Source: a bacterium UBA4637
Lineage (GTDB): Bacteria; Bacteroidota; Bacteroidia; Bacteroidales; Bacteroidaceae
Assembly (NCBI GenBank): GCA_002405875.1
Contig: DHMR01000044.1
Coordinates: 1-5,223, forward strand
DNA: 5,223 nucleotides
Reading direction: 5' to 3'
Below, in pieces: positions 1-5,223 of the stretch; positions within the stretch are counted from its first letter, which is position 1; each line of letters starts with the position of its first letter. The notes beneath the pieces were generated by a model that saw only the letters and a program-made list of their open reading frames with translations, was not told where the DNA came from and did no database searches. A program made the translations under genes and the position numbers.

Positions 1-20
1 AGGTGGGCGTATAGACCCTT
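1..20 (+). repeat. Interspersed hairpin repeat, copy 1 (cut by window start)
   Basis: These bases match positions 538-557 of copy 2 at 19 of 20 positions; the one difference is C at 18. Only the right half of the element is inside the window. The right arm TATAGACCCTT (10-20) is the exact reverse complement of the left arm AAGGGTCTATA of copy 3 (2464-2474), which suggests the intact element is a palindrome with 11-bp ends. Seen from the minus-strand operon, the element starts 8 nt after the stop codon of the 35-aa gene, so it would be a 3' hairpin of that transcript. The other arm lies outside the window and cannot be checked. Confidence 0.8.
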
Positions 21-28
21 GCTAATTC

Positions 29-133
29 TTACAGACTTTCAATCCAACGTTTTCCTGACTTTGTGTTTGTCCAAAGTGCGATACCTACTGCTATAATAGC
101 AACACCTGTCATTGTAAATAACATTGCATCCAT
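29..133 (-). CDS. Small single-span membrane protein, 35 aa
   Basis: An ATG at 133-131 opens 35 codons ending in TAA at 31-29. The protein has a short polar start (MDAM), one hydrophobic segment at about residues 5-22 (rich in V, I, A and G), then a basic tail with TKSGKRW. By the positive-inside rule the C-terminus would be cytoplasmic. It follows the 75-aa gene after only 3 nt, in the same reading frame (TAA, ATT, ATG), so the two are almost certainly cotranscribed and probably translationally coupled. No Shine-Dalgarno is visible, as is usual in Bacteroidetes. I do not recognise a family. The support is its hydropathy, the coupling and the clean stop before the downstream repeat. The main doubt is its size, and it could also be the tail of one longer protein split by the TAA. 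Confidence 0.6.
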   Translation of the reverse strand: MDAMLFTMTGVAIIAVGIALWTNTKSGKRWIESL

Positions 134-136
134 AAT

Positions 137-364
137 TTATTTCATTTTTAAGATTTTAAAACCTGTATATGCAAAAGCATAGGTAGCAATACTACCTACT
201 AAAAACAATAAAACATATCTATAAGTGAAATCTGCTAATCCAAACAGCGCAGGAACATTAGTGAGCACTGTTGTTCCAAATGCAGTTTTACTCATGTCAA
301 AGAAATACTTACTAAGTATCTCCTTTTCCATTTTCGCTTTCTCACGATCTTCTCTTACTGTCAT
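137..364 (-). CDS. Small two-span membrane protein, 75 aa (possibly DUF6722-like)
   Basis: I place the start at the ATG at 364-362. The frame stays open upstream to an ATG at 487, but that 41-codon extension runs straight through the promoter at 382-413, so it should not be translated. The protein has a charged N-terminus (residues 1-18, rich in E, K and R), then YFFDMSK, a first weakly hydrophobic stretch at about 25-46, a second clear membrane span at about 50-68 (YVLLFLVGSIATYAF), and a basic end KILKMK. The short charged start followed by a 'DxSK' motif and two spans recalls the small Bacteroidales DUF6722 proteins, but that is from memory and unconfirmed. It is the first gene of a two-gene operon with the 35-aa protein. 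The region is AT-rich (14 G+C in bases 121-180, against 34 in bases 2761-2820 of lepA), which may mark accessory DNA. Its function is unknown. Confidence 0.75.
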   Translation of the reverse strand: MTVREDREKAKMEKEILSKYFFDMSKTAFGTTVLTNVPALFGLADFTYRYVLLFLVGSIATYAFAYTGFKILKMK

Positions 365-381
365 ATTTGCATAATTTTTTG

Positions 382-413
382 CAAATGTACAAAAAACTTT
401 TGTAACATCCAAG
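382..413 (-). promoter_or_regulatory. Bacteroidetes-type promoter of the small membrane operon
   Basis: Read on the minus strand, there is CTTG (413-410) as the -33 element, a 20-nt spacer, and TACATTTG (389-382), a perfect match to the -7 consensus TAnnTTTG, followed by CA. The -7 box ends 17 nt before the ATG at 364, giving a leader of roughly 10 nt. This site decides the start codon of the 75-aa gene. Confidence 0.75.
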
Positions 414-489
414 ACTTTAGCAACTTTTTTGTAATTTATAGCTATGTTTTTATAAGATAGTCCATCTTGTCGTGGAAAACCCCCCATTA

Positions 490-509
490 CGGAAGCACCG
501 GTGCTTCCG
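490..509. repeat. Perfect 20-bp palindrome in the divergent intergenic region
   Basis: CGGAAGCACCGGTGCTTCCG is identical to its own reverse complement over all 20 bases; the symmetry stops at A489/A510. As RNA it could fold to an 8-bp stem with a CCGG loop. It lies 76 bp upstream of the small-operon -33 box and 114 bp upstream of the -33 box of the ATPase/nuclease gene. Both flanking genes point away from it and no T-run follows on either strand, so it is not an obvious terminator. It could be a dimeric-protein operator or a second type of interspersed palindrome. Confidence 0.7.
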
Positions 510-520
510 AAAAGAAGTTA

Positions 521-564
521 CTATATGCCACGATGATAGGTGGGCGTATAGACCTTTCATCGTG
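521..564 (+). repeat. Interspersed hairpin repeat, copy 2
   Basis: Bases 521-557 match copy 3 (2470-2506) at 36 of 37 positions; the only change is C545 versus T2494. The core begins CTATATGCCACGATGATAGG and ends GTATAGACC. Two foldings are possible. One pairs CTATA (521-525) with TATAG (547-551), the fold shared with copy 3. The other is unique to this copy: CACGATGA (529-536) pairs with TCATCGTG (557-564), then AGGT (538-541) with ACCT (552-555) across one T-T mismatch, leaving a 10-nt loop. It sits between two divergent genes. Confidence 0.9.
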
Positions 565-616
565 TTAGTAAAGTTCCTGTTTTTGTAAAAATGAGGCTCC
601 AGGAAAAGTTAGTAAA
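564..616 (+). repeat. Short direct and inverted repeats upstream of the ATPase/nuclease promoter
   Basis: GTTAGTAAA occurs twice in direct orientation (564-572 and 608-616). Between the copies lies an inverted pair, TTCCTG (574-579) and CAGGAA (600-605), separated by 20 nt. The group ends 7 bp before the -33 element of the next gene, a position suitable for a regulatory site, and the first copy touches the right arm of repeat copy 2. The words are short and AT-rich, so chance is a real alternative. Confidence 0.35.
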
Positions 617-623
617 TCAAAAT

Positions 624-655
624 TTTGGATGTTTCGGAAAAAAGTTGTAGCTTTG
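624..655 (+). promoter_or_regulatory. Bacteroidetes-type promoter of the ATPase/nuclease gene
   Basis: TTTG (624-627) is the -33 element, followed by a 20-nt spacer and TAGCTTTG (648-655), a perfect TAnnTTTG -7 box followed by CA. The box ends 26 nt before the ATG at 682, so the leader is about 20 nt. The open frame extends upstream to a TTG at 625, but that codon lies inside the -33 element, so the ATG at 682 is the true start. Confidence 0.8.
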
Positions 656-681
656 CAGAAAAATACAAAGCACTCAGCATC

Positions 682-2454
682 ATGGAACAGAATCATTTCA
701 AACAAATACCTTACGGAGTTTCGGATTTCATCACCGTCGTCAAAGACAATTTATATTATGTTGACAAGACGATGTATATTCCTGAGTTGGAGAACCAAGC
801 GCGTAACCTGTTCTTCATCCGCCCCCGTCGTTTCGGCAAAAGCCTGTTTATCAGTATGCTCAGGGCTTACTACGATTGCAACACGACTCCCGAAAAATTT
901 CAGGAGTTGTTCGGCAATCTCTGGATAGGCAAGCACCCCACCGCTTTGCAGGGCAAATTCCAAATACTCTACCTCGACTTCTCGCAGGTGGGTGGCGACA
1001 TCAATAGTCTGGAGAAGAATTTCGATGATTATTGCAAGGTATGCTACGATTACTTTGTAGATAAGTACGCTGGAATATACTCGGATGATTTTATCAGCCA
1101 GGTACACAAGGCCGACAGTGCCACAAGCAAGTTGAATCTCATCAATGCCGAAACGCAACGCCAAAGCCTCTCTCTTTATCTCATCATCGACGAATACGAC
1201 AACTTCACCAACACGGTACTCAACGTGCATGGCGAGGAGGTGTATCATGCCATCACCCATGCCAACGGATTCTACCGTGATGTATTCAAGAAATTCAAGG
1301 GCACTTTCTCTCGCATTTTCATGACGGGCGTGAGTCCAGTGACATTGGACGATGTGACCAGTGGTTTCAACATCGGATGGAGCATATCCACCAACTATAA
1401 GTTCAACCAGATGCTGGGCTTCTCGCTGGAGGATGTCAGGGAGATGTTTATCTATTATAAGGAGGTGGGATACCTGCCAGCAGACAGCGATGTGGAGTGG
1501 ATGATCAACGACATGAAGCCTTGGTACGACAACTATTGTTTCTCCAAGGCTGCCCTGAAAAAACAAAGCAAGGTGTTCAACTGCGACATGGTGGTATATT
1601 ATCTTCGTCATTATGTCAACGACGGAGAGCCACCAGAGTACATGATAGACCCGAACACGAAGACTGATTATGGCAAGATGGAGAATCTGCTCCAGCTCGA
1701 CCAGTTGGACGGCGACCGCAAGGGCATCATCAAGACCATCGCGGAGAAAGGAGAGATTCATGGCAACATCATCGATTCGTTCCCTGCCAAGGCTTTGACC
1801 GACCCCGAGATTTTCGTCAGCCTCCTCTTCTATTATGGCATGCTGACTATCAAGGGCACATTCGGCGATCAGCTTATCCTCGGCATCCCGAACAACAACG
1901 TTCGCAAGCAATACTACGGTTATCTCTTGGCGCAATACCAGGAAGAGAAGTATGTAAACCTCGCTGAACTGAAGACGAAATTCACCTATATGGCTTTCGA
2001 GGGCAAGTGGGAAGATGCCCTCGGACACATGGCAAAAGCATACGCCGATGTATCATCCGTACGTGACGGCATCGAGGCAGAGCGCAACCTGCAAGGGTTC
2101 TTCATGGCTTACCTTAGCTTGAACAATTATTACATCACAGCCCCTGAGTTGGAGATGAGCCACGGCTACTGCGACTTCTTCCTTCTACCGAACTTGACTC
2201 ACTATGCCAGCAAGCACAGCTATATCATCGAACTGAAGGTGCTGTCCAAGAAAGAGTGGAATGAGAAAATTGTGGATTCAGAACTCGGCGAAGTGACTAA
2301 GGCAGAGAAACAATGGAGCGATGCTGTAAGGCAAATCGAGCAATATGCGGCGGCGCCTCGTGTCGAGGCACTGCGCCAAGGCACCCGACTGCACAAAATT
2401 ATCATGCAGTTTGAGGGATGGGAACTGAAAAATATGAAGGAGATACAAGAATAA
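682..2454 (+). CDS. AAA-ATPase-like / PD-(D/E)XK nuclease-fold protein (DUF1703 type), 590 aa
   Basis: This is a two-domain protein of a family that is abundant and multicopy in Bacteroidales (Pfam AAA-ATPase_like followed by PDDEXK_9; recognised by eye). The N-terminus carries the family signature IPYGVSDF (9-16) and YYVDKT (25-30). A degenerate Walker A, RPRRFGKS (47-54), keeps the GKS. A Walker B-like LIIDEYDNF spans 167-175, and a sensor-like MTGVSPVTLDDVTSGFNI spans 214-231. The C-terminal domain shows GYCDFFLLP (495-503) and YIIELKV (514-520), giving D498 and E517-x-K519 of a PD-(D/E)XK core, with a late QIEQYA (551-556) helix. The length is typical of the family and I see no frameshift. 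It should be cytoplasmic; nucleotide binding and DNA cleavage are family inferences, and the biological role of the family is not settled. It has its own promoter, a repeat on each side, and no partner gene. A start at the upstream TTG (625) is rejected because it lies in the promoter. Confidence 0.93.
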   Translation: MEQNHFKQIPYGVSDFITVVKDNLYYVDKTMYIPELENQARNLFFIRPRRFGKSLFISMLRAYYDCNTTPEKFQELFGNLWIGKHPTALQGKFQILYLDFSQVGGDINSLEKNFDDYCKVCYDYFVDKYAGIYSDDFISQVHKADSATSKLNLINAETQRQSLSLYLIIDEYDNFTNTVLNVHGEEVYHAITHANGFYRDVFKKFKGTFSRIFMTGVSPVTLDDVTSGFNIGWSISTNYKFNQMLGFSLEDVREMFIYYKEVGYLPADSDVEWMINDMKPWYDNYCFSKAALKKQSKVFNCDMVVYYLRHYVNDGEPPEYMIDPNTKTDYGKMENLLQLDQLDGDRKGIIKTIAEKGEIHGNIIDSFPAKALTDPEIFVSLLFYYGMLTIKGTFGDQLILGIPNNNVRKQYYGYLLAQYQEEKYVNLAELKTKFTYMAFEGKWEDALGHMAKAYADVSSVRDGIEAERNLQGFFMAYLSLNNYYITAPELEMSHGYCDFFLLPNLTHYASKHSYIIELKVLSKKEWNEKIVDSELGEVTKAEKQWSDAVRQIEQYAAAPRVEALRQGTRLHKIIMQFEGWELKNMKEIQE

Positions 2455-2462
2455 AGAAACTA

Positions 2463-2507
2463 GAAGGGTCTATATGCCACGATGATAGGTGGGTGTATAG
2501 ACCTTTT
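2463..2507 (+). terminator. Possible 3' hairpin or terminator of the ATPase/nuclease gene
   Basis: The stem made by copy 3 has about 12 pairs, including two G-U pairs. It lies directly after the stop codon and ends in TTTT (2504-2507). The lepA promoter follows 70 bp later, so termination here would make sense. The T-run is short and lies partly in the stem, and the loop is large, so it may instead protect the mRNA 3' end. Confidence 0.45.
2464..2507 (+). repeat. Interspersed hairpin repeat, copy 3
   Basis: The core 2470-2506 matches copy 2 at 36 of 37 positions. Here the outer arms are present: AAGGGTCTATA (2464-2474) pairs with TATAGACCTTT (2496-2506), with one G-T wobble and a 21-nt loop. 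Inside the loop CCAC (2477-2480) can pair with GTGG (2489-2492). The right-hand sequence after the core (TTCCC) differs from copy 2 (CATCGTG), so the repeat boundary is near 2506. It starts 9 nt after the stop codon of the ATPase/nuclease gene, nearly the same offset as copy 1 has from its gene. Confidence 0.9.
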
Positions 2508-2580
2508 CCCTAAGATTTGTGTCACATCAAGAGATTTGTCTATAAATAATCAATAACGGCGAAAAATAATACGCTAAAAA

Positions 2581-2612
2581 TTTGGTATTCTCCTAAAAAT
2601 AAGGTAATTTTG
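2581..2612 (+). promoter_or_regulatory. Bacteroidetes-type promoter of lepA
   Basis: TTTG (2581-2584), a 20-nt spacer and TAATTTTG (2605-2612) match the -33 and -7 consensus exactly, with CA after the box. The box ends 24 nt before the lepA ATG. The in-frame TTG at 2610 overlaps the -7 box and cannot be the start. Confidence 0.8.
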
Positions 2613-2636
2613 CACGCAAAAGAGAGAAAATATTAT

Positions 2637-4430
2637 ATGGAGAATATAAACAACATCAGAAATTTCTGCATTATTGCACATATCGACCATGGTAAAAGTA
2701 CCTTGGCAGACCGTCTTTTAGAGAAAACTCAGACCATCAAGATTACTGAGGGTCAGATGCTCGACGACATGGACTTGGAGCGTGAGCGTGGTATCACCAT
2801 CAAGAGCCACGCCATCCAGATGGAGTACAAGGCGAAGGATGGGCAGACTTACATCCTCAACCTCATCGATACTCCGGGACACGTCGATTTCTCTTACGAG
2901 GTCTCTCGTTCCATCGCTGCTTGCGAGGGAGCGCTCTTGGTCGTGGATGCTACCCAGGGTGTGCAGGCGCAGACGATTTCAAATCTATATATGGCCATCG
3001 AGCATGACTTGGAGATTATCCCGGTCATCAACAAGATAGATATGCCTTCCGCCATGCCTGACGAGGTGGAGGACGAGATTGTCGATCTCATCGGTTGCAA
3101 GCATGAGGACATCCTTCGTGCGTCGGGTAAGACGGGCGAGGGTGTCGAGGATGTCTTGGAGGCAGTGGTCAATCGTGTTCCTCATCCCGAGGGCGATGAC
3201 AAGGCTCCTTTGCAGGCTTTGATTTTCGACTCCGTGTTCAACTCCTTCCGTGGCATCATCGCTTACTTCAAGATAGAGAATGGTGTGATCCGTAAGGGCG
3301 ACAAGGTGAAGTTCTTCAATACGGGCATGGAGTATGATGCCGATGAGATAGGTGTGCTCAAGATGGATATGATTCCTCGCAATGAGTTGGGTACTGGTGA
3401 GGTAGGCTACATCATATCGGGTATCAAGAATGCCACCGAGGTGAAGGTGGGTGATACCATTACTCATATCGCTCGTCCTTGCGAGAAAGCCATCGCTGGT
3501 TTCCAGGAGGTGAAGCCAATGGTCTTCGCAGGTGTTTATCCTATCGACCCAAGCGATTACGAGAACTTGCGTGCTTCGCTCGAAAAACTCCAGCTCAACG
3601 ATGCTTCCTTGACCTTCTCTCCTGAGAGTTCGGTGGCCTTGGGCTTCGGCTTCCGTTGCGGATTTTTGGGCTTGCTCCACATGGAGATTGTGCAGGAGCG
3701 TTTGGACCGTGAGTTCAATATGGATGTCATCACCACCGTGCCTAACGTATCTTATATGGTATATGACAAGCAGGGTGGGGAGAAGGAAGTTCACAATCCT
3801 TCGGGATTGCCAGACCCTACGATGATCGACCATATCGAGGAACCGTATATTCGTGCCACCATCATTACTTCATGCGATTATATCGGTCCTATCATGAAAC
3901 TTTGCTTGGACAAGCGTGGTGAACTCATCAACCAGGAGTATGTGAGCGGTAACCGTGTGGAATTGCACTTCATGTTGCCTTTGGGCGAGATTGTCATCGA
4001 CTTCTACGACAAACTGAAGAGTATCTCCAAGGGCTATGCTTCCTTCGACTATCATATCGACAGCTTCCGTCCTTCAGACTTGGTGAAGCTCGACATCCTG
4101 CTCAATGGTGAGCCTGTGGATGCCCTGAGTACCTTGACGCATAGAGACAATGCTGTGACTTTCGGCCGCAGAATGTGCGAGAAGTTGAAGGACTTGATAC
4201 CACGTCAGCAGTTTGACATCGCCATCCAGGCAGCCATCGGTGCCAAGATTGTAGCTCGTGAGACCATCAAGCAGGTGCGCAAGGATGTGACCGCCAAGTG
4301 TTATGGTGGTGATGTGAGCCGTAAGCGTAAGTTGCTCGAAAAACAGAAGAAGGGTAAGAAACGCATGAAGCAAATTGGTAACGTGGAAGTGCCACAGAAG
4401 GCATTCCTCGCCGTGCTCAAGCTAGACTAA
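2637..4430 (+). CDS. lepA: Elongation factor 4 (LepA), translational GTPase, 597 aa
   Basis: LepA/EF4 is a ribosome-associated GTPase, implicated in back-translocation or remodelling of stalled ribosomes and in 30S biogenesis. The GTPase motifs are complete: G1 AHIDHGKST (14-22), G2 RGITI (51-55), G3 DTPGH (78-82, with His82 at the catalytic position), G4 NKID (132-135) and G5 SGK (163-165, where many relatives have SAK). Domain II begins near PLQALIFDS (191-199). Domain III contains the hallmark [16 protein letters not shown] (336-351). The EF-G domain V-like part starts near EEPYIRATI (401-409). The lysine-rich LepA-specific C-terminal domain ends [17 protein letters not shown] (581-597). 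The length matches the usual 595-600 aa. The ATG at 2637 places the G1 motif at the usual distance from the N-terminus. It is transcribed from its own promoter, its base composition is higher in G+C than the left part of the window, and no defect is seen. It is part of the core chromosome. Confidence 0.98.
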   Translation: MENINNIRNFCIIAHIDHGKSTLADRLLEKTQTIKITEGQMLDDMDLERERGITIKSHAIQMEYKAKDGQTYILNLIDTPGHVDFSYEVSRSIAACEGALLVVDATQGVQAQTISNLYMAIEHDLEIIPVINKIDMPSAMPDEVEDEIVDLIGCKHEDILRASGKTGEGVEDVLEAVVNRVPHPEGDDKAPLQALIFDSVFNSFRGIIAYFKIENGVIRKGDKVKFFNTGMEYDADEIGVLKMDMIPRNELGTGEVGYIISGIKNATEVKVGDTITHIARPCEKAIAGFQEVKPMVFAGVYPIDPSDYENLRASLEKLQLNDASLTFSPESSVALGFGFRCGFLGLLHMEIVQERLDREFNMDVITTVPNVSYMVYDKQGGEKEVHNPSGLPDPTMIDHIEEPYIRATIITSCDYIGPIMKLCLDKRGELINQEYVSGNRVELHFMLPLGEIVIDFYDKLKSISKGYASFDYHIDSFRPSDLVKLDILLNGEPVDALSTLTHRDNAVTFGRRMCEKLKDLIPRQQFDIAIQAAIGAKIVARETIKQVRKDVTAKCYGGDVSRKRKLLEKQKKGKKRMKQIGNVEVPQKAFLAVLKLD

Positions 4431-4507
4431 AAAGTTTTATAATTCTTCCTTGTGACGGCTGCCAATATCGTTTGCTAGGCTCATATATAACGATTTAACC
4501 AACTTTA

Positions 4508-4521
4508 TGTCGATATAGACA
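4508..4521. promoter_or_regulatory. Weak dyad TGTC-N6-GACA ahead of the Crp/Fnr-type gene
   Basis: TGTC (4508-4511) and GACA (4518-4521) are inverted across GATATA. The 6-nt gap is the geometry of Crp/Fnr-family operators, and the site is 49 bp upstream of a gene of that family, so autoregulation is possible. Four-base arms are expected by chance about once in every few hundred bases, so this is only suggestive. Confidence 0.2.
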
Positions 4522-4523
4522 GT

Positions 4524-4540
4524 CGCCTCATGGAGAGGTG
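4524..4540 (+). promoter_or_regulatory. Leader hairpin upstream of the Crp/Fnr-type gene
   Basis: CGCCTC (4524-4529) pairs with GAGGTG (4535-4540) with one G-U, leaving a 5-nt loop. The left arm CCTC could alternatively pair with GAGG of the Shine-Dalgarno at 4557-4564, so translation control by alternative pairing is conceivable. The loop contains an ATG opening a three-codon frame (ATG GAG AGG TGA, 4530-4541). Confidence 0.35.
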
Positions 4541-4556
4541 ATAAATTAATAATATA

Positions 4557-4564
4557 GAGGAGGG
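4557..4564 (+). promoter_or_regulatory. Strong Shine-Dalgarno of the Crp/Fnr-type gene
   Basis: GAGGAGGG ends 6 nt before the ATG at 4571, near-ideal spacing for a ribosome binding site. It is notable because Bacteroidetes genes rarely use one; none is apparent before the other genes here. It fixes the start codon. Confidence 0.7.
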
Positions 4565-4570
4565 TAGAAA

Positions 4571-5170
4571 ATGCCAGATTTTAAAAACATCCCAGCCAAA
4601 CGTGACATAGCTAGAGAGCTTGCCCGTAAATACAGCACGATGACCTATGATGAGTTGGACGTGCTGGAGAGTATCTTGGAACCCATCAAGTATGGTAAGG
4701 GCGAGAAGATACTTCAGGAAGGTGAGATCTGCCGTAACATTTCTTACATAGAGAAAGGTTTGGTTCGCCAGTTCTATTTCAAGAATGGGAAGGAGGTGAC
4801 GGAACACCTTGGAGTGGATCATACGATATTCATGTGTATCGAGAGCTTGTTCAAGGAGGAGCCAACTCGTTTACAAGTCGAAGCATTGGAACCTACCCTA
4901 GTCTATGCCTTGCCAAAGGCTAAGTTGGAGGCTGCTGCCATTCGAAATGTCAACATTCAGATGCTCTATCGTAAGATCTTGGAAGAGAGTTTGATTCAGT
5001 CGCAAGTACATGCCGACTTGGTACGTTTCGAGTCTGCTCCAAGTCGTTATAAACGATTGTGTGACCTGGATCCACAAGTGGTGCTCCGTGCTCCTTTGAC
5101 CTATATAGCCAACTACTTGCAGATGACCCCGGAGACGTTGTCTCGCATCCGTTCGGGTGTGTTGATGTAA
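4571..5170 (+). CDS. Crp/Fnr-family transcriptional regulator, 199 aa
   Basis: This is a predicted cytoplasmic DNA-binding regulator. Residues about 27-115 form the cyclic-nucleotide-binding-type beta barrel, with the typical YGKGEKILQEGE (41-52) and ISYIEKGLVRQFYF (57-70) stretches. The phosphate-binding cassette of true CRP is not recognisable, so cAMP is probably not the ligand. Residues about 125-150 would be the dimer helix. The C-terminus has a short winged-helix with APLTYIANYLQMTPETLSRI (174-193), where TPETLSRIR is the recognition helix found in many Bacteroidetes members. Cys54, Cys89 and Cys164 do not form an FNR-type iron-sulfur cluster pattern. It begins 140 bp after lepA with no clear promoter of its own, so it may be read through from lepA or use an unrecognised promoter. 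The protein ends soon after the recognition helix, which is usual for this subgroup. Signal and target genes are unknown. Confidence 0.92.
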   Translation: MPDFKNIPAKRDIARELARKYSTMTYDELDVLESILEPIKYGKGEKILQEGEICRNISYIEKGLVRQFYFKNGKEVTEHLGVDHTIFMCIESLFKEEPTRLQVEALEPTLVYALPKAKLEAAAIRNVNIQMLYRKILEESLIQSQVHADLVRFESAPSRYKRLCDLDPQVVLRAPLTYIANYLQMTPETLSRIRSGVLM

Positions 5171-5223
5171 TCCGAATGGAAAATATATATGTTATTTTTA
5201 ATATCAATATAAAAAGCAGCTTT

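Noticed and set aside
365..487. N-terminal extension of the 75-aa membrane protein to the ATG at 487
   Set aside because: The extension is translated from the promoter itself (CTTG-N20-TACATTTG), so it would not be in the mRNA.
521..570. Integron attC site
   Set aside because: The copy 2 hairpin is followed by GTTAGTA, which resembles but does not match the GTTRRRY core, and no paired RYYYAAC core or integrase is present.
751..2028. 425-codon open frame on the minus strand opposite the ATPase/nuclease gene
   Set aside because: It lies wholly inside a well-supported gene, has no recognisable domain and no promoter, and is explained by the codon bias of the sense strand.
1..2507. CRISPR array
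   Set aside because: Repeats are 500 to 1950 bp apart with genes between them, not spacer-sized gaps.
2985..3833. 282-codon minus-strand open frame inside lepA
   Set aside because: It is antisense to an unmistakable LepA sequence and shows no family resemblance. Other minus-strand frames in lepA (2894-3172, 3870-4055, 4074-4373) are rejected for the same reason.
4431..4507. Promoter for the Crp/Fnr-type gene using TTTG at 4471-4474
   Set aside because: As a -33 element it has no TAnnTTTG about 20 nt downstream. As a -7 box it lacks the TA (ATCGTTTG at 4467-4474).
5171..5223. Terminator after the regulator
   Set aside because: The stretch is AT-rich and ends AAAAAGCAGCTTT, but no stem with a usable loop and T-run can be completed inside the window.

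Overview
The window looks like chromosomal DNA from a Bacteroidales bacterium, probably the Prevotella/Segatella group. Three promoters have the Bacteroidetes sigma-ABfr form (-33 TTTG or CTTG, a 20-nt spacer, -7 TAnnTTTG, here always followed by CA). The protein types also fit: an AAA-ATPase-like/PD-(D/E)XK protein of the DUF1703 kind, a Bacteroidetes-style LepA, and a short Crp/Fnr-type regulator. The genus is an inference from protein character; no search was run.

Layout, left to right. (1) Bases 29-364, minus strand: a tiny AT-rich operon of two small membrane proteins (75 aa, then 35 aa), driven by a promoter at 382-413. (2) Bases 365-681: a 317-base divergent intergenic region holding that promoter, a perfect 20-bp palindrome (490-509), a copy of an interspersed hairpin repeat (521-564), a small cluster of short repeats (564-616) and the promoter of the next gene. 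(3) Bases 682-2454, plus strand: the 590-aa AAA-ATPase-like/nuclease-fold protein. (4) Bases 2455-2636: another copy of the hairpin repeat just after the stop codon, then a clear promoter for lepA. (5) Bases 2637-4430: lepA (elongation factor 4), complete. (6) Bases 4431-4570: a 140-bp gap with no convincing promoter, but with a small hairpin and a strong Shine-Dalgarno ahead of the next gene. (7) Bases 4571-5170: a 199-aa Crp/Fnr-type regulator. The last 53 bases (5171-5223) are AT-rich and I see nothing definite in them.

The main unexplained signal is the repeat. Three direct copies (1-20, cut by the window edge; 521-557; 2470-2506) divide the left half into two units: small membrane operon, then ATPase/nuclease gene. 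The outer two copies each start 8-9 nt after a stop codon and can fold as 3' hairpins. The third lies between two divergent 5' ends, where a terminator would have no obvious job. This fits a REP/MITE-like palindromic element and possibly repeat-delimited accessory cassettes inserted beside the core gene lepA. lepA and the regulator look like ordinary backbone. No RNA gene, CRISPR array, transposase or integrase is visible.
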